In this document: positions 1 to 6,225 of the stretch, one piece after another
How positions within the stretch are numbered: the first letter of the stretch is position 1
Layout of the letters: every line of letters starts with the position of its first letter
Program-made: the position numbers and the translations under genes
Origin: Bacteriovoracaceae bacterium UBA1018
GTDB lineage: Bacteria > Bdellovibrionota > UBA1018
Direction: 5' to 3'
NCBI GenBank assembly: GCA_002291495.1
Contig: DBAE01000219.1
Span: 4,482 to 10,706 of the forward strand
DNA length: 6,225 nucleotides
The notes under the pieces: model-generated
What the model saw: the letters and a program-made list of their open reading frames with translations, nothing else
Told to the model about the DNA's origin: nothing
The model's database searches: none

Positions 1-2
1 AA

Positions 3-3000
3 ACTGCAATTCGAGTAGAAACGGCTGGACCTTACGCGTTGGGAGGAGATACCAACGGAGATTACAAACCTTGGAACTTCGTAGCTGGTAACTATACCCT
101 TAAAACAACAACCTATTCAGGTGCGGGAGCGACTGGAACCGCTGGCCCTTCGGCTACAATTCAATTCCGAATTGCTGAGGGCCTAACGCCAACGCCCACT
201 CCGAGACCTTCACCAACGCCTAGTCCTGTCTCACAGTTTAGTACAAAGGCCTCATTTACATTTATTTTAAGTCAATCAGCACGCACGAGTGCCGGCGTCT
301 ATCTCAGTGATGGCACTTTGATCAAGACGCTTTGGAATAATGTGAGCTACAAAGCCGGAACGTTTAATGAAAGTTGGGATGGTACGGATGATGATGGTCG
401 ACGTGTCCCGGGCGGGAATTACCACGTCAAAGTCGTTTCCAATAATGTGAATTATACTTGGGAAGGCGTAATTGGAAATACATCGACCAGTTTCACGGGG
501 CCTCGTGTGCTTCGCTCCTACCATCGCGCTTACGCTCTAGCGATATCGGGTGATACTGTTTATTTGGGAAATCGCTATAGCGAGGGCTCTGGGGCTCAAC
601 TTAAGTTTCATACGTCAAAACCACAAGATCACTACCGGGTGATGGGAGATGGTCATAGTACTGACCAAGAAACAATAGCGATCGCTACGGACGATAATTA
701 TGTCTATTGGGGCGGAGTGGATCCCTTCAAGGACGAAAACTCGTTTATCTTTGCCTCGCGAGTTTCTGATGACTCTGAAGTAGTCTTTCAGTCGGGGAGC
801 CCACTGAAGATGACTTATGGCCGTACTTATCAAAGCGTCATCAATCCAGTGCAGTCACTCAACTCCTGGATTACCGGGCTTGCAGTTCAAAAAAATGGAA
901 ATTACCTTTTTGCGACTCGTAAAAGTCTAAATACATTATCTGTCGTTCATAAGACGACAGGTGCGGTTTTGTGGACTTACAATTACGCTTCTCCTCAGTA
1001 TGTAGCGGTCGATGCCAAGGGTTACCTGTGGTTGCACTACTTAAAGGACGGTGTGCCAGCGATCCAGAAGTTCTCGGTGAATGCTCAAACGGGTGCAATT
1101 ACTCCACTGAGTACTCGATTAGCTCAAGTTGTATCTCCGCAAGCGCTTGCGATGAGTCGCGACGGAAGTACTTTGGTGCTTGCAGATGGCGGTTCAAGTC
1201 AACAGCTCAAAGGTTATAACACGCTTGATACTTCTGCATCCTTAAGTCCCTTGTGGACATATGGACAGGTGGGTGGTTATGCGAGAGACGCGACAGTATC
1301 CGATGATAAGTTTTACTTCGATGATCCGAGTGGTTTGACGAGTCAAAGTGGCATCGCATTTCAAACCGATGGATCGATGTGGGTGATCGATGGAGGCAAT
1401 TATCGAATTCAGCGTCTATCACCGAGTCTTCAGTTTCTTGATCGCATCATGTACATTCAGCATTTTTATTCGATGGCAGTAGATCGTAATAGTCCGACAC
1501 GGGTCTTTGCTGATTATCTTGAGTTTTCAGTCGACTACTCGAAAGTTCTGGCGCCAAACAACGGATCTTGGGTGCTCAAAAAGAATTGGGGTTACAATAT
1601 TCCGAGTACCTATGACGATCAGTTTTTTAGACTGAGTTACGTCAATACATTGAGTAATGGTCGTACTTACGCGCTCCAACGTAACGGTCAAAACTGGCAT
1701 GTCGTTGAATTGGTCGAAGGCGGCGCAATTCGCTTAACAGGTATTCAATTTAGCCGGGCTGCTACACAGCTTTACCCAGACGGAAGTCTGAGAAATGTCT
1801 CTACAACTGATGTTGGAAAGCCCGTGCAGTTTACTCGTAGGCCTCTGCTTAACTTTGATAATAACAACAATCCAGTCTGGGGCCCGGCTACGACGCTAGC
1901 GTCCGCTCCTACCAAAACCATGCAGGACCCGCTTTATTGGGGCAAATTTATGAGCCTCACTGCTGGCGAAGTGACGAGTAGTGGTCTTCTGATCTCTTAT
2001 GATGGTGGTCTGCCTCCACGTGGGAGTGAAGGCTATCATCTCGGCGCGATCAAGTTAGGTGATAGTAAATGGCTTTGGAAGACGGCCAAAAGTACACATG
2101 AGAGTTATCAGGGCGTTTATCCGACTGATGGCTCTTACGATATCGGAAACAACGCTCAATATGGCGGTACCGTTGGAATGGCTCTGGATCGCAGTATTTT
2201 TTGGGGCTATCATGGAGAGTTTTGGAAGAACGGCCAGACTAATAAATGGAATCATGTTTATGACAATGGTTTGATGCTTGGTCAGTTTGGTACGACCAAG
2301 TGGGATTTTGGTTCAGAAGAAAAGCCTGCAGGAATGGCCGGTAACGCATTTTCTGCTGCACTAGTGAAACAAGGTTCAAATTATTATCTCTACCATTGCG
2401 ATGAAAATTATCACGGTGGAGTTCATCGATGGAAAGTGAGTAATTTAGGTAGTATCCAGGAGCAGAGTATTCCGATCTCAATCGGAAACGCGAAGCCTGG
2501 ACTCTTAGGCGTCTACTTTGATGGCACCCATCTCAATAATTTTTCGATTAAGACGAGTCGTTTAGATACCGCGGTTAATCTCAATGCAAATCCAAGTGGT
2601 ACTTCTCTCAGTAATCTCTCGCAATATTCGGTGAGATGGTCGGGGTACGTGAAACCACTTTATTCGCAAGCATATACATTTTACGTAAACACCGATGAGA
2701 AGGTGAGGCTTTGGATCGATGGTGAGCTAGTGATTGATCAATGGAATGGAAACGTCTCGCGAGAATATGCGAGTAGCCCGGTTTCACTTGTCGCAGGTCA
2801 GGCGTATTCGATCCGTTTGGACTACGCCAATAGTTCTGGAACGGGTAAAGCTGTCTTAGCATGGTCGAGTGCAAGCCAGGCTAAGGGAGTAGTGAGTTCT
2901 TCGCAGTTACTATCTGCGATCCCTCTTGATCGCACAAATGGCGTTGATCTATTGGAAGGTGTGCCAATTCGTACGGTGCTGCAAGGAAACGCCTACGGCT

Positions 3001-3590
3001 GGTCAAGAACCCCCGTCATCGAGGACCTCACGAATATCCAAAAACAGTATTGGAGTACAAAAACAGGGGTAAAAACCCATGACAAATTTAAATCGACCGA
3101 TATCTATATGCGATTTCGTCAGTCGACGGGTACAGCAAGCGTCGTTCGAGATCTAGGGACTCAGAGCGGATTAAGTTCGTGGAAGCTCGCAGGTGTCGTC
3201 TCGATGGATGGTCATTATCCTAATACAACTGGCGGAGGGATGTATTTCGAAGTCTTAGACTCTGTCGGAAAGATTATTACTCGATTCTACAGTGATATTT
3301 CTTACAAGACTCCCTGGTATACCTATATCTATGCCAACTCGAGATTGATCACTGAAGGGGAAGATTCCTTCTTGAAAGAGATTTACAAAAAACCACAAGA
3401 CCTCGAAATATCGGCTACAAGTAACGGAATCCTGACGCGATATGGGCCCTTTGAGTCAGTAACTACTGGCTTGTACGATAGTTCAGCTAATTGGAAAAAT
3501 CCAAAAACGGTTCGGGTCTATTTCTTTGGAAACGGATTTAACTATGATCGTATCTTTGACATTGAAGCAATGAAGTTTATTAAGAACTAG
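3..3590 (+). CDS. Large secreted modular protein: Ig-like, FlgD-like, beta-propeller and PA14 domains (5' partial)
   Basis: The frame is open from base 3 to a TAG at 3588-3590, so 1195 residues are visible and the true start and any signal peptide lie left of the window. The TTG at 39 is internal. Visible domains, counting from base 3: residues 1-59, the end of an Ig-like domain (NFVAGNYTL, TAGPSATIQF); 61-76, a Pro/Thr linker; about 82-160, a FlgD-like Ig domain (LSDGTLIKTL, SWDGTDDDGRRVPGGNY) followed by EGVIGNTS; about 178-466, propeller-like strands including an NHL-like one (DGSMWVIDGGNYRIQRL); 470-830, more beta-rich sequence with a motif at 797-810; about 832-973, a PA14 domain (GLLGVYFDG, YTFYVNTDEKVRLWIDG, VLAWSS); 979-1195, an unassigned C-terminal domain. 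PA14 and FlgD-like modules commonly occur in exported carbohydrate-binding or adhesive proteins, so a cell-surface or extracellular glycan-related role is inferred. No catalytic domain, transmembrane anchor or sorting tail is visible. The coding call is certain; the substrate is unknown. Confidence 0.93.
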   Translation, partial: TAIRVETAGPYALGGDTNGDYKPWNFVAGNYTLKTTTYSGAGATGTAGPSATIQFRIAEGLTPTPTPRPSPTPSPVSQFSTKASFTFILSQSARTSAGVYLSDGTLIKTLWNNVSYKAGTFNESWDGTDDDGRRVPGGNYHVKVVSNNVNYTWEGVIGNTSTSFTGPRVLRSYHRAYALAISGDTVYLGNRYSEGSGAQLKFHTSKPQDHYRVMGDGHSTDQETIAIATDDNYVYWGGVDPFKDENSFIFASRVSDDSEVVFQSGSPLKMTYGRTYQSVINPVQSLNSWITGLAVQKNGNYLFATRKSLNTLSVVHKTTGAVLWTYNYASPQYVAVDAKGYLWLHYLKDGVPAIQKFSVNAQTGAITPLSTRLAQVVSPQALAMSRDGSTLVLADGGSSQQLKGYNTLDTSASLSPLWTYGQVGGYARDATVSDDKFYFDDPSGLTSQSGIAFQTDGSMWVIDGGNYRIQRLSPSLQFLDRIMYIQHFYSMAVDRNSPTRVFADYLEFSVDYSKVLAPNNGSWVLKKNWGYNIPSTYDDQFFRLSYVNTLSNGRTYALQRNGQNWHVVELVEGGAIRLTGIQFSRAATQLYPDGSLRNVSTTDVGKPVQFTRRPLLNFDNNNNPVWGPATTLASAPTKTMQDPLYWGKFMSLTAGEVTSSGLLISYDGGLPPRGSEGYHLGAIKLGDSKWLWKTAKSTHESYQGVYPTDGSYDIGNNAQYGGTVGMALDRSIFWGYHGEFWKNGQTNKWNHVYDNGLMLGQFGTTKWDFGSEEKPAGMAGNAFSAALVKQGSNYYLYHCDENYHGGVHRWKVSNLGSIQEQSIPISIGNAKPGLLGVYFDGTHLNNFSIKTSRLDTAVNLNANPSGTSLSNLSQYSVRWSGYVKPLYSQAYTFYVNTDEKVRLWIDGELVIDQWNGNVSREYASSPVSLVAGQAYSIRLDYANSSGTGKAVLAWSSASQAKGVVSSSQLLSAIPLDRTNGVDLLEGVPIRTVLQGNAYGWSRTPVIEDLTNIQKQYWSTKTGVKTHDKFKSTDIYMRFRQSTGTASVVRDLGTQSGLSSWKLAGVVSMDGHYPNTTGGGMYFEVLDSVGKIITRFYSDISYKTPWYTYIYANSRLITEGEDSFLKEIYKKPQDLEISATSNGILTRYGPFESVTTGLYDSSANWKNPKTVRVYFFGNGFNYDRIFDIEAMKFIKN

Positions 3591-4074
3591 TCGCAGACCG
3601 ATTTGTCGGTAGTGTGATCGCAAACACCGTTCCTGCCACTTGGGTACTGGTGAGGTTGAGAGTACCTTGTTGTTCTTGGACTACGTTTTGTATTTTATCT
3701 AGGTTTTGTCTCAGGCTTTTCCTGAATAGGTGCCTGCCAGAAAATCTATTTCCTTTGCAGTGTTCGATTAAGTCAGAAAGTTCTTCTGAGGTAAAGGGAT
3801 TGCCCTCGATTTGAAGTTCGATCTGAACCCACCCAGATAGCTCTCGTGCAATGAGCGTCCCTTGGTCTCGGGGTAATGAGAGGGGTAGTAGGCTTTCAGC
3901 TAAGATCCAGACAAGCTCTTTTACTGCTGGCTGGTCCCAGGTACCTAGAAGTGGACCGTGAACTTGGTCGTGCAGCTGAACTCCTAGAATACGATTGATT
4001 TGGATAACCACGTCATGAAGTGCTGGAGCCAGATCTTCTTCGCTTCGCCGATGGACTGGTGCTTGTGAAATCAT
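3580..4074 (-). CDS. Standalone degenerate HATPase (GHKL)-like protein
   Basis: This 164-residue protein follows the outline of a histidine-kinase ATP-binding domain. Residues 15-50 resemble the segment before the N box (LAPALHDVV, then LLGTWDQPAVKEL), 52-66 sit where the N box should be, 83-100 match the strand and turn of the G1 region (VQIELQIEGNPFTSEEL), and 136-156 match the final strands (QQGTLNL, GTVFAITLP). The nucleotide-binding residues look lost. E53 is kept, but the two N-box asparagines align with I57 and S61, no DxGxG is present after residue 88, and SGRHL stands in place of the glycine-rich G2 box. There is no DHp helix or phospho-accepting H-box. I infer a pseudo-ATPase that binds a partner or ligand rather than ATP; a very divergent active domain is possible. 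A GGAG 10 bases before the ATG supports the start, which shares ATGA with the upstream membrane-protein gene. The TAA lies inside the end of the convergent large gene, an 11-base overlap. Confidence 0.75.
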   Translation of the reverse strand: MISQAPVHRRSEEDLAPALHDVVIQINRILGVQLHDQVHGPLLGTWDQPAVKELVWILAESLLPLSLPRDQGTLIARELSGWVQIELQIEGNPFTSEELSDLIEHCKGNRFSGRHLFRKSLRQNLDKIQNVVQEQQGTLNLTSTQVAGTVFAITLPTNRSATSS

Positions 4075-4484
4075 TTGTTAGTTACTCCGTTTAAAGAATA
4101 GGCGATTCCTAAATTGATAGGGACCATAGAGCTAATAATTATTTTAAATGATCGTTTGAGAGTGCTGGAGCTAAGTGTGTAGATCAGATCTGCAGGGGCA
4201 TCCATGAGATGGAGCATTGAAAGAAGAGACTGAGCGTTTTTGCGCTTCGAGTGAGACTTAGAGAATGCCGCATAGGTAGCCACACATGCAAAAAATAGCC
4301 AATGCATTCCGGTTCGGCGAATCAGTGCAAGCTCATTGCTGTTGTCGCTCAGCCTATTTTGTGTTCCTTTGGATGCAACGGCTGGTAGTGCCGTGCATAT
4401 GACTCCAATGGATAAGTTAAAGAGAGCAATGCACGCGCATAAAGATGTACTTCGAGCGGCTTGAAAAGTTAAATGTTTTTGCAT
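4071..4484 (-). CDS. Small membrane protein, about three transmembrane segments, unknown function
   Basis: This 137-residue protein matches no family I recognise. Three hydrophobic stretches are visible: residues about 14-37 (LCACIALFNLSIGVICTALP), about 60-74 (MHWLFFACVATYAAF), and about 112-133 (FKIIISSMVPINLGIAYSL). The first could instead be a signal peptide, because it ends in Ala-Val-Ala-Ser. Between the second and third is a Lys/Arg/Ser-rich stretch (SKSHSKRKNAQ) likely to be cytoplasmic by the positive-inside rule. The ATG at 4484 is the first one after an in-frame TAG at 4491-4493, so the protein can barely be longer; no good Shine-Dalgarno precedes it. It begins 53 bases after the CNNM gene ends and could be in the same transcript. 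Its TGA overlaps the ATG of the HATPase-like gene (ATGA), which indicates translational coupling and probably a joint role, such as membrane recruitment of that protein. The coding call rests mainly on this coupling and on the hydrophobic pattern. Confidence 0.62.
   Translation of the reverse strand: MQKHLTFQAARSTSLCACIALFNLSIGVICTALPAVASKGTQNRLSDNSNELALIRRTGMHWLFFACVATYAAFSKSHSKRKNAQSLLSMLHLMDAPADLIYTLSSSTLKRSFKIIISSMVPINLGIAYSLNGVTNK
4085..4088 (-). promoter_or_regulatory. Ribosome binding site of the HATPase-like gene
   Basis: The - strand reads GGAG here, 10 bases upstream of the ATG at 4074-4072. It lies inside the last codons of the upstream membrane-protein gene. The site supports the 4074 start and suggests that ribosomes can both re-initiate through the ATGA overlap and load directly. 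Most other starts in the window lack such a clear site. Confidence 0.6.
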
Positions 4485-4537
4485 TGAAGTCTATAGTGTT
4501 TGCAAAGGATGTGCACAACAACCTGACAGCCAATGTG

Positions 4538-5614
4538 TTACTGTCGCGTCTCCGGAAACTTTCCAGGAGGGATCCAATTGGCGAGACGAGACTTGCGACT
4601 TTGCAGGATGCGCTTGAGCCTTCCATCATCATCTTCGTCGTAGATTTCACCGATAATCTCTTCAAAAATGTCTTCCATTGTGACCATTCCGATTCGCTTA
4701 GAGCCTAGAAATACAATGCTCAAGTGACTGCGTTTTTCTTGCATCAGCTTAAGTGCGCGAATCAATGAATCAGTTCCTTGAACTTGAACCATGGGACGAA
4801 TAATGCTCTCCCACTCGGTCGAGCCGGAGCTATGCAGAGCGGTGAACTCTTTCGTATTGAGAATGCCGACGACAACACCGCTTCTAAGTACGGGTACTCT
4901 CGTATGTCCCGATGTGAATACAATCTCTGCTACTGCAGGCATAGGTTGAGACACGTCTACTGTAATCACTTGTTGCCATGGCAACATAATGTCTCGGATC
5001 ATCTTTTTTCGAATATCGAAAAGGTTAAATAGATATTGTCGATGCTCCTGAGTGAGATCTTCTAGATTGAGTGAATCTTCTCCCGACGACATACTCTCAG
5101 GCTTGATATTGGAGCGAAACACACTCAAGACTCTTTTTGTGGACCATTCGAGTAAAGACACGATCGGAGAGAAGACTCGATCCAGTAGGATCAGCCAGCG
5201 TGTACCTTTGAGTGCAATGAGTGTTGGGTTTCTTAGTGCGAGAGTCTTAGGAACAAGCTCGCCAATGACGACGCTCAAATAGGTATAGGGTAGTGCAACA
5301 GCCAAAATGGCGAGTGCTTCGGCCGCGTTCTCTGAAACACCGAGTTTTGCTTCGAGGATTGGACTCATCGCTTCCTCGGCTCCGGCACCACCAATCGCGG
5401 CTGCAACCACACCGACTAAAGTGATACCGACTTGAAGGACGGAAAGAGTTCTCTCCGGGTTGGATCGAAGTTTGAGGAGCCTTGCTGCGTCTCGGTTACC
5501 AGTGCGGGCAAGATCTCTGAGTCGGGGTTTGGTGGCGGAAACAAATGCCATTTCGATTCCGGACAAAATGGCATTAACGGACAGGCATAGAGCCATGACC
5601 AGAAGTTCGATCAT
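4538..5614 (-). CDS. CNNM/CorC-HlyC family membrane protein with two CBS domains, short form
   Basis: The 358-residue product has an N-terminal CNNM (DUF21) membrane domain, residues about 1-165, with four hydrophobic segments near 1-27, 57-79, 98-122 and 137-158. The family motifs are present: SGIEMAF at 18-24, a PERTLSVLQVGITL stretch at 53-66 and GELVPKT at 118-124. A CBS pair follows: CBS1 about 207-261 (DIMLPWQQV, SGHTRVPV) and CBS2 about 272-326 (GMVTMEDIFEEIIGEIYDE), then an acidic patch DEDDD. The family transports or regulates Mg2+/divalent cations across the inner membrane, with CBS domains sensing nucleotide; older annotations call it hemolysin. Most members are longer, around 420-450 residues, with a C-terminal CorC_HlyC domain; here only about 28 residues follow the acidic patch, so that domain is missing. 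The ATG at 5614 is preceded by no strong Shine-Dalgarno, but it is the only ATG that keeps the first membrane segment before an upstream in-frame stop. Family is clear; the transported ion is not shown by sequence. Confidence 0.93.
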   Translation of the reverse strand: MIELLVMALCLSVNAILSGIEMAFVSATKPRLRDLARTGNRDAARLLKLRSNPERTLSVLQVGITLVGVVAAAIGGAGAEEAMSPILEAKLGVSENAAEALAILAVALPYTYLSVVIGELVPKTLALRNPTLIALKGTRWLILLDRVFSPIVSLLEWSTKRVLSVFRSNIKPESMSSGEDSLNLEDLTQEHRQYLFNLFDIRKKMIRDIMLPWQQVITVDVSQPMPAVAEIVFTSGHTRVPVLRSGVVVGILNTKEFTALHSSGSTEWESIIRPMVQVQGTDSLIRALKLMQEKRSHLSIVFLGSKRIGMVTMEDIFEEIIGEIYDEDDDGRLKRILQSRKSRLANWIPPGKFPETRQ

Positions 5615-5625
5615 AATAATAGACT

Positions 5626-5654
5626 GAAATAGTATATTTAAGCCGAAAAGTCAA
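5626..5654 (-). promoter_or_regulatory. Possible sigma70-type promoter for the CNNM gene
   Basis: On the - strand a TTGACT (5654-5649), close to the -35 consensus, is followed after 17 bases by TATTTC (5631-5626), a weak -10 matching at three positions. A better -10, TATACT, lies at 5636-5631 but only 12 bases from the TTGACT. Either would start transcription within about 20 bases of the ATG at 5614, in the 58-base A+T-rich gap after the small ORF. The position is sensible but the match is imperfect. Confidence 0.3.
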
Positions 5655-5672
5655 TATTCCGGCCAAGCGTAA

Positions 5673-5864
5673 TTAGTTGAGATAATAGGGAACATTCTCT
5701 ACCGCAATAATATCTGCAGATTCGTTCTGTGCTTCCATAAAGGCTTCAAGCCCAGCTCGAATGGTCTCTGCACCGTTCGGATGTTCGCTCAGGAGTACCA
5801 GAGTCGTGATGAGATCTTTGAGTAGTTCTTCTTGGGTATTTTCGATTCGCTTCATACGCCTCAT
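5673..5864 (-). CDS. Possible small protein of 63 residues downstream of the histidine kinase
   Basis: The frame starts with ATG at 5864, seven bases after the kinase stop codon (5874-5872), and ends with TAA at 5675-5673. The same frame is open further upstream into the kinase gene, but that part is only a shadow of the kinase. The product is largely helical in character: charged and hydrophobic residues alternate (RMKRIENTQEELLKDLITTL), then a Gly/Asn turn (EHPNGAET), another probable helix (IRAGLEAFMEAQ) and a hydrophobic tail ending PYYLN. It has no membrane segment and I recognise no family. A second ATG at 5855 has GAGG only three bases before it and would give 60 residues; neither start has an ideal ribosome site. 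The tight spacing suggests an operon with the kinase, possibly as a small cytoplasmic accessory protein, but non-coding sequence cannot be excluded. Confidence 0.48.
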   Translation of the reverse strand: MRRMKRIENTQEELLKDLITTLVLLSEHPNGAETIRAGLEAFMEAQNESADIIAVENVPYYLN

Positions 5865-5871
5865 TAATGCA

Positions 5872-6225
5872 TTAGCTGTGCCGGCTGCTTGACTCAGGAG
5901 TTGAGCTATCCGGAAGAGGTAAAGTGACCTTAAAAGTTGAGCCCTTTCCGAGCTCACTTTCAACTTCGATAGTGCCTCCGTGCATTTCAACGATTTGTCT
6001 GACGATGTAAAGGCCTAGCCCAAGCCCACTAACTTGATTTGCCGATACTGCTCGTTCAAAGCGCTGAAAAATGCGGTCATGATTTTCTTGAGCAATCCCA
6101 ATTCCTTGATCCCGGACAGTCAGAAGAGCAAGGGCGCCCATACGGGAAACTGTAATTTGGATTGGGGTGCCCGCTCCGTACTTCATTGCATTGGTAAAGA
6201 GGTTGACTAAGACCTGCTCGAGCCC
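5872..6225 (-). CDS. Sensor histidine kinase, C-terminal HATPase domain (5' partial)
   Basis: The - strand frame is open from the right edge to the TAA at 5874-5872, giving 117 visible residues; the ATG at 6186 is internal. All the ATP-binding boxes of an active histidine kinase are present, counting from the edge: N box E3-x4-N8-L-x2-N12-A-x-K15-Y; G1 box D39-Q-G41-I-G43; F box IFQRFERAV at 52-60; G2 box GLGLGL at 67-72; then [16 protein letters not shown] and GSTFKVTLP closing the fold. This domain phosphorylates the histidine of the dimerisation domain, which must lie beyond the window together with any sensor region. The Ser-rich tail ([10 protein letters not shown]) is unremarkable. What it senses and its response regulator cannot be known from this fragment. 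Its intact boxes contrast with the eroded ones of the HATPase-like protein ending at 3580 on the same strand. Confidence 0.95.
   Translation of the reverse strand, partial: GLEQVLVNLFTNAMKYGAGTPIQITVSRMGALALLTVRDQGIGIAQENHDRIFQRFERAVSANQVSGLGLGLYIVRQIVEMHGGTIEVESELGKGSTFKVTLPLPDSSTPESSSRHS

Noticed and set aside
39..41. TTG as the start of the large + strand gene
   Set aside because: The same frame is open upstream to base 3 and reads as the continuation of the same Ig-like domain, so the gene is simply cut off by the window edge.
183..230. Short direct repeats (two CCAACGCC copies) in the Pro/Thr linker as a recombination site
   Set aside because: They are explained by repeated Thr-Pro codons in a flexible linker; no flanking mobile-element signature is present.
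678..685. GCGATCGC octamer as a cyanobacterial HIP1 element
   Set aside because: I noticed only one copy in the window, which is no more than chance, and nothing else points to cyanobacteria.
3597..3610. Perfect inverted repeat ACCGA-TTTG-TCGGT just after the large gene, as a terminator
   Set aside because: The stem is only five pairs, no T-run follows on either strand, and it lies inside the last codons of the convergent gene.
4485..4520. Promoter in the gap before the small membrane-protein gene (TTGTGC, 17 bases, TATAGA on the - strand)
   Set aside because: The -35 matches poorly, and the -10 lies only about five bases before the ATG, which would need a leaderless transcript.
4417..4665. 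Out-of-frame - strand ORF as a frameshifted CorC_HlyC domain
   Set aside because: Its translation shows none of the family's C-terminal motifs, and it overlaps the ends of two other better-supported genes.
4445..4708. 87-residue + strand frame antisense to the end of the CNNM gene
   Set aside because: It overlaps well-supported CNNM coding sequence, shows no recognisable motif and has the look of a reverse-strand shadow.
5643..5664. Imperfect GCCG...CGGC stem in the gap between the small ORF and the CNNM gene as a terminator
   Set aside because: The stem is short with a bulge and is not followed by a T-run; it also overlaps the proposed -35 region.

Overview
The window looks like ordinary chromosomal DNA of a diderm (Gram-negative-type) bacterium with moderate G+C, judged by eye at a little under 50%. 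It carries one very large secreted modular protein, a two-component histidine kinase and a CNNM/CorC-type membrane protein. This combination fits Proteobacteria sensu lato, for example the Bdellovibrionota or other former deltaproteobacterial lineages. That is an inference from gene flavour only, since there is no rRNA or lineage marker here. I see no tRNA, rRNA, CRISPR array, transposase or integrase.

Layout: the + strand from the left edge to 3590 is a single open frame, cut off at its 5' end. It encodes the last 1195 residues of a multidomain exported protein: the end of an Ig-like domain, a Pro/Thr linker, a FlgD-like Ig domain, a long beta-propeller-like region, a PA14 domain and an unassigned C-terminal domain. 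Everything to the right of it is on the - strand and is transcribed towards it. In transcription order (right to left) these are: the C-terminal ATP-binding domain of a sensor histidine kinase (cut off at the right edge); a possible 63-residue small protein; a short CNNM/CorC-family protein with a DUF21 membrane domain and two CBS domains; a small protein with about three membrane segments; and a 164-residue standalone HATPase-like protein whose ATP-binding boxes look eroded.

The membrane protein and the HATPase-like protein share an ATGA start/stop overlap and are very probably co-translated. The HATPase-like gene converges on the large + strand gene, and their 3' ends overlap by 11 bases with no recognisable terminator between them.

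How they work together: only the membrane protein/HATPase-like pair is tied together by the sequence. The kinase, the CNNM protein and the exported protein are simply neighbours as far as this window shows. I do not see a recognisable defence, secretion or biosynthetic system. The most interesting candidates for something undescribed are the coupled membrane protein/degenerate HATPase pair and the unassigned parts of the large exported protein.
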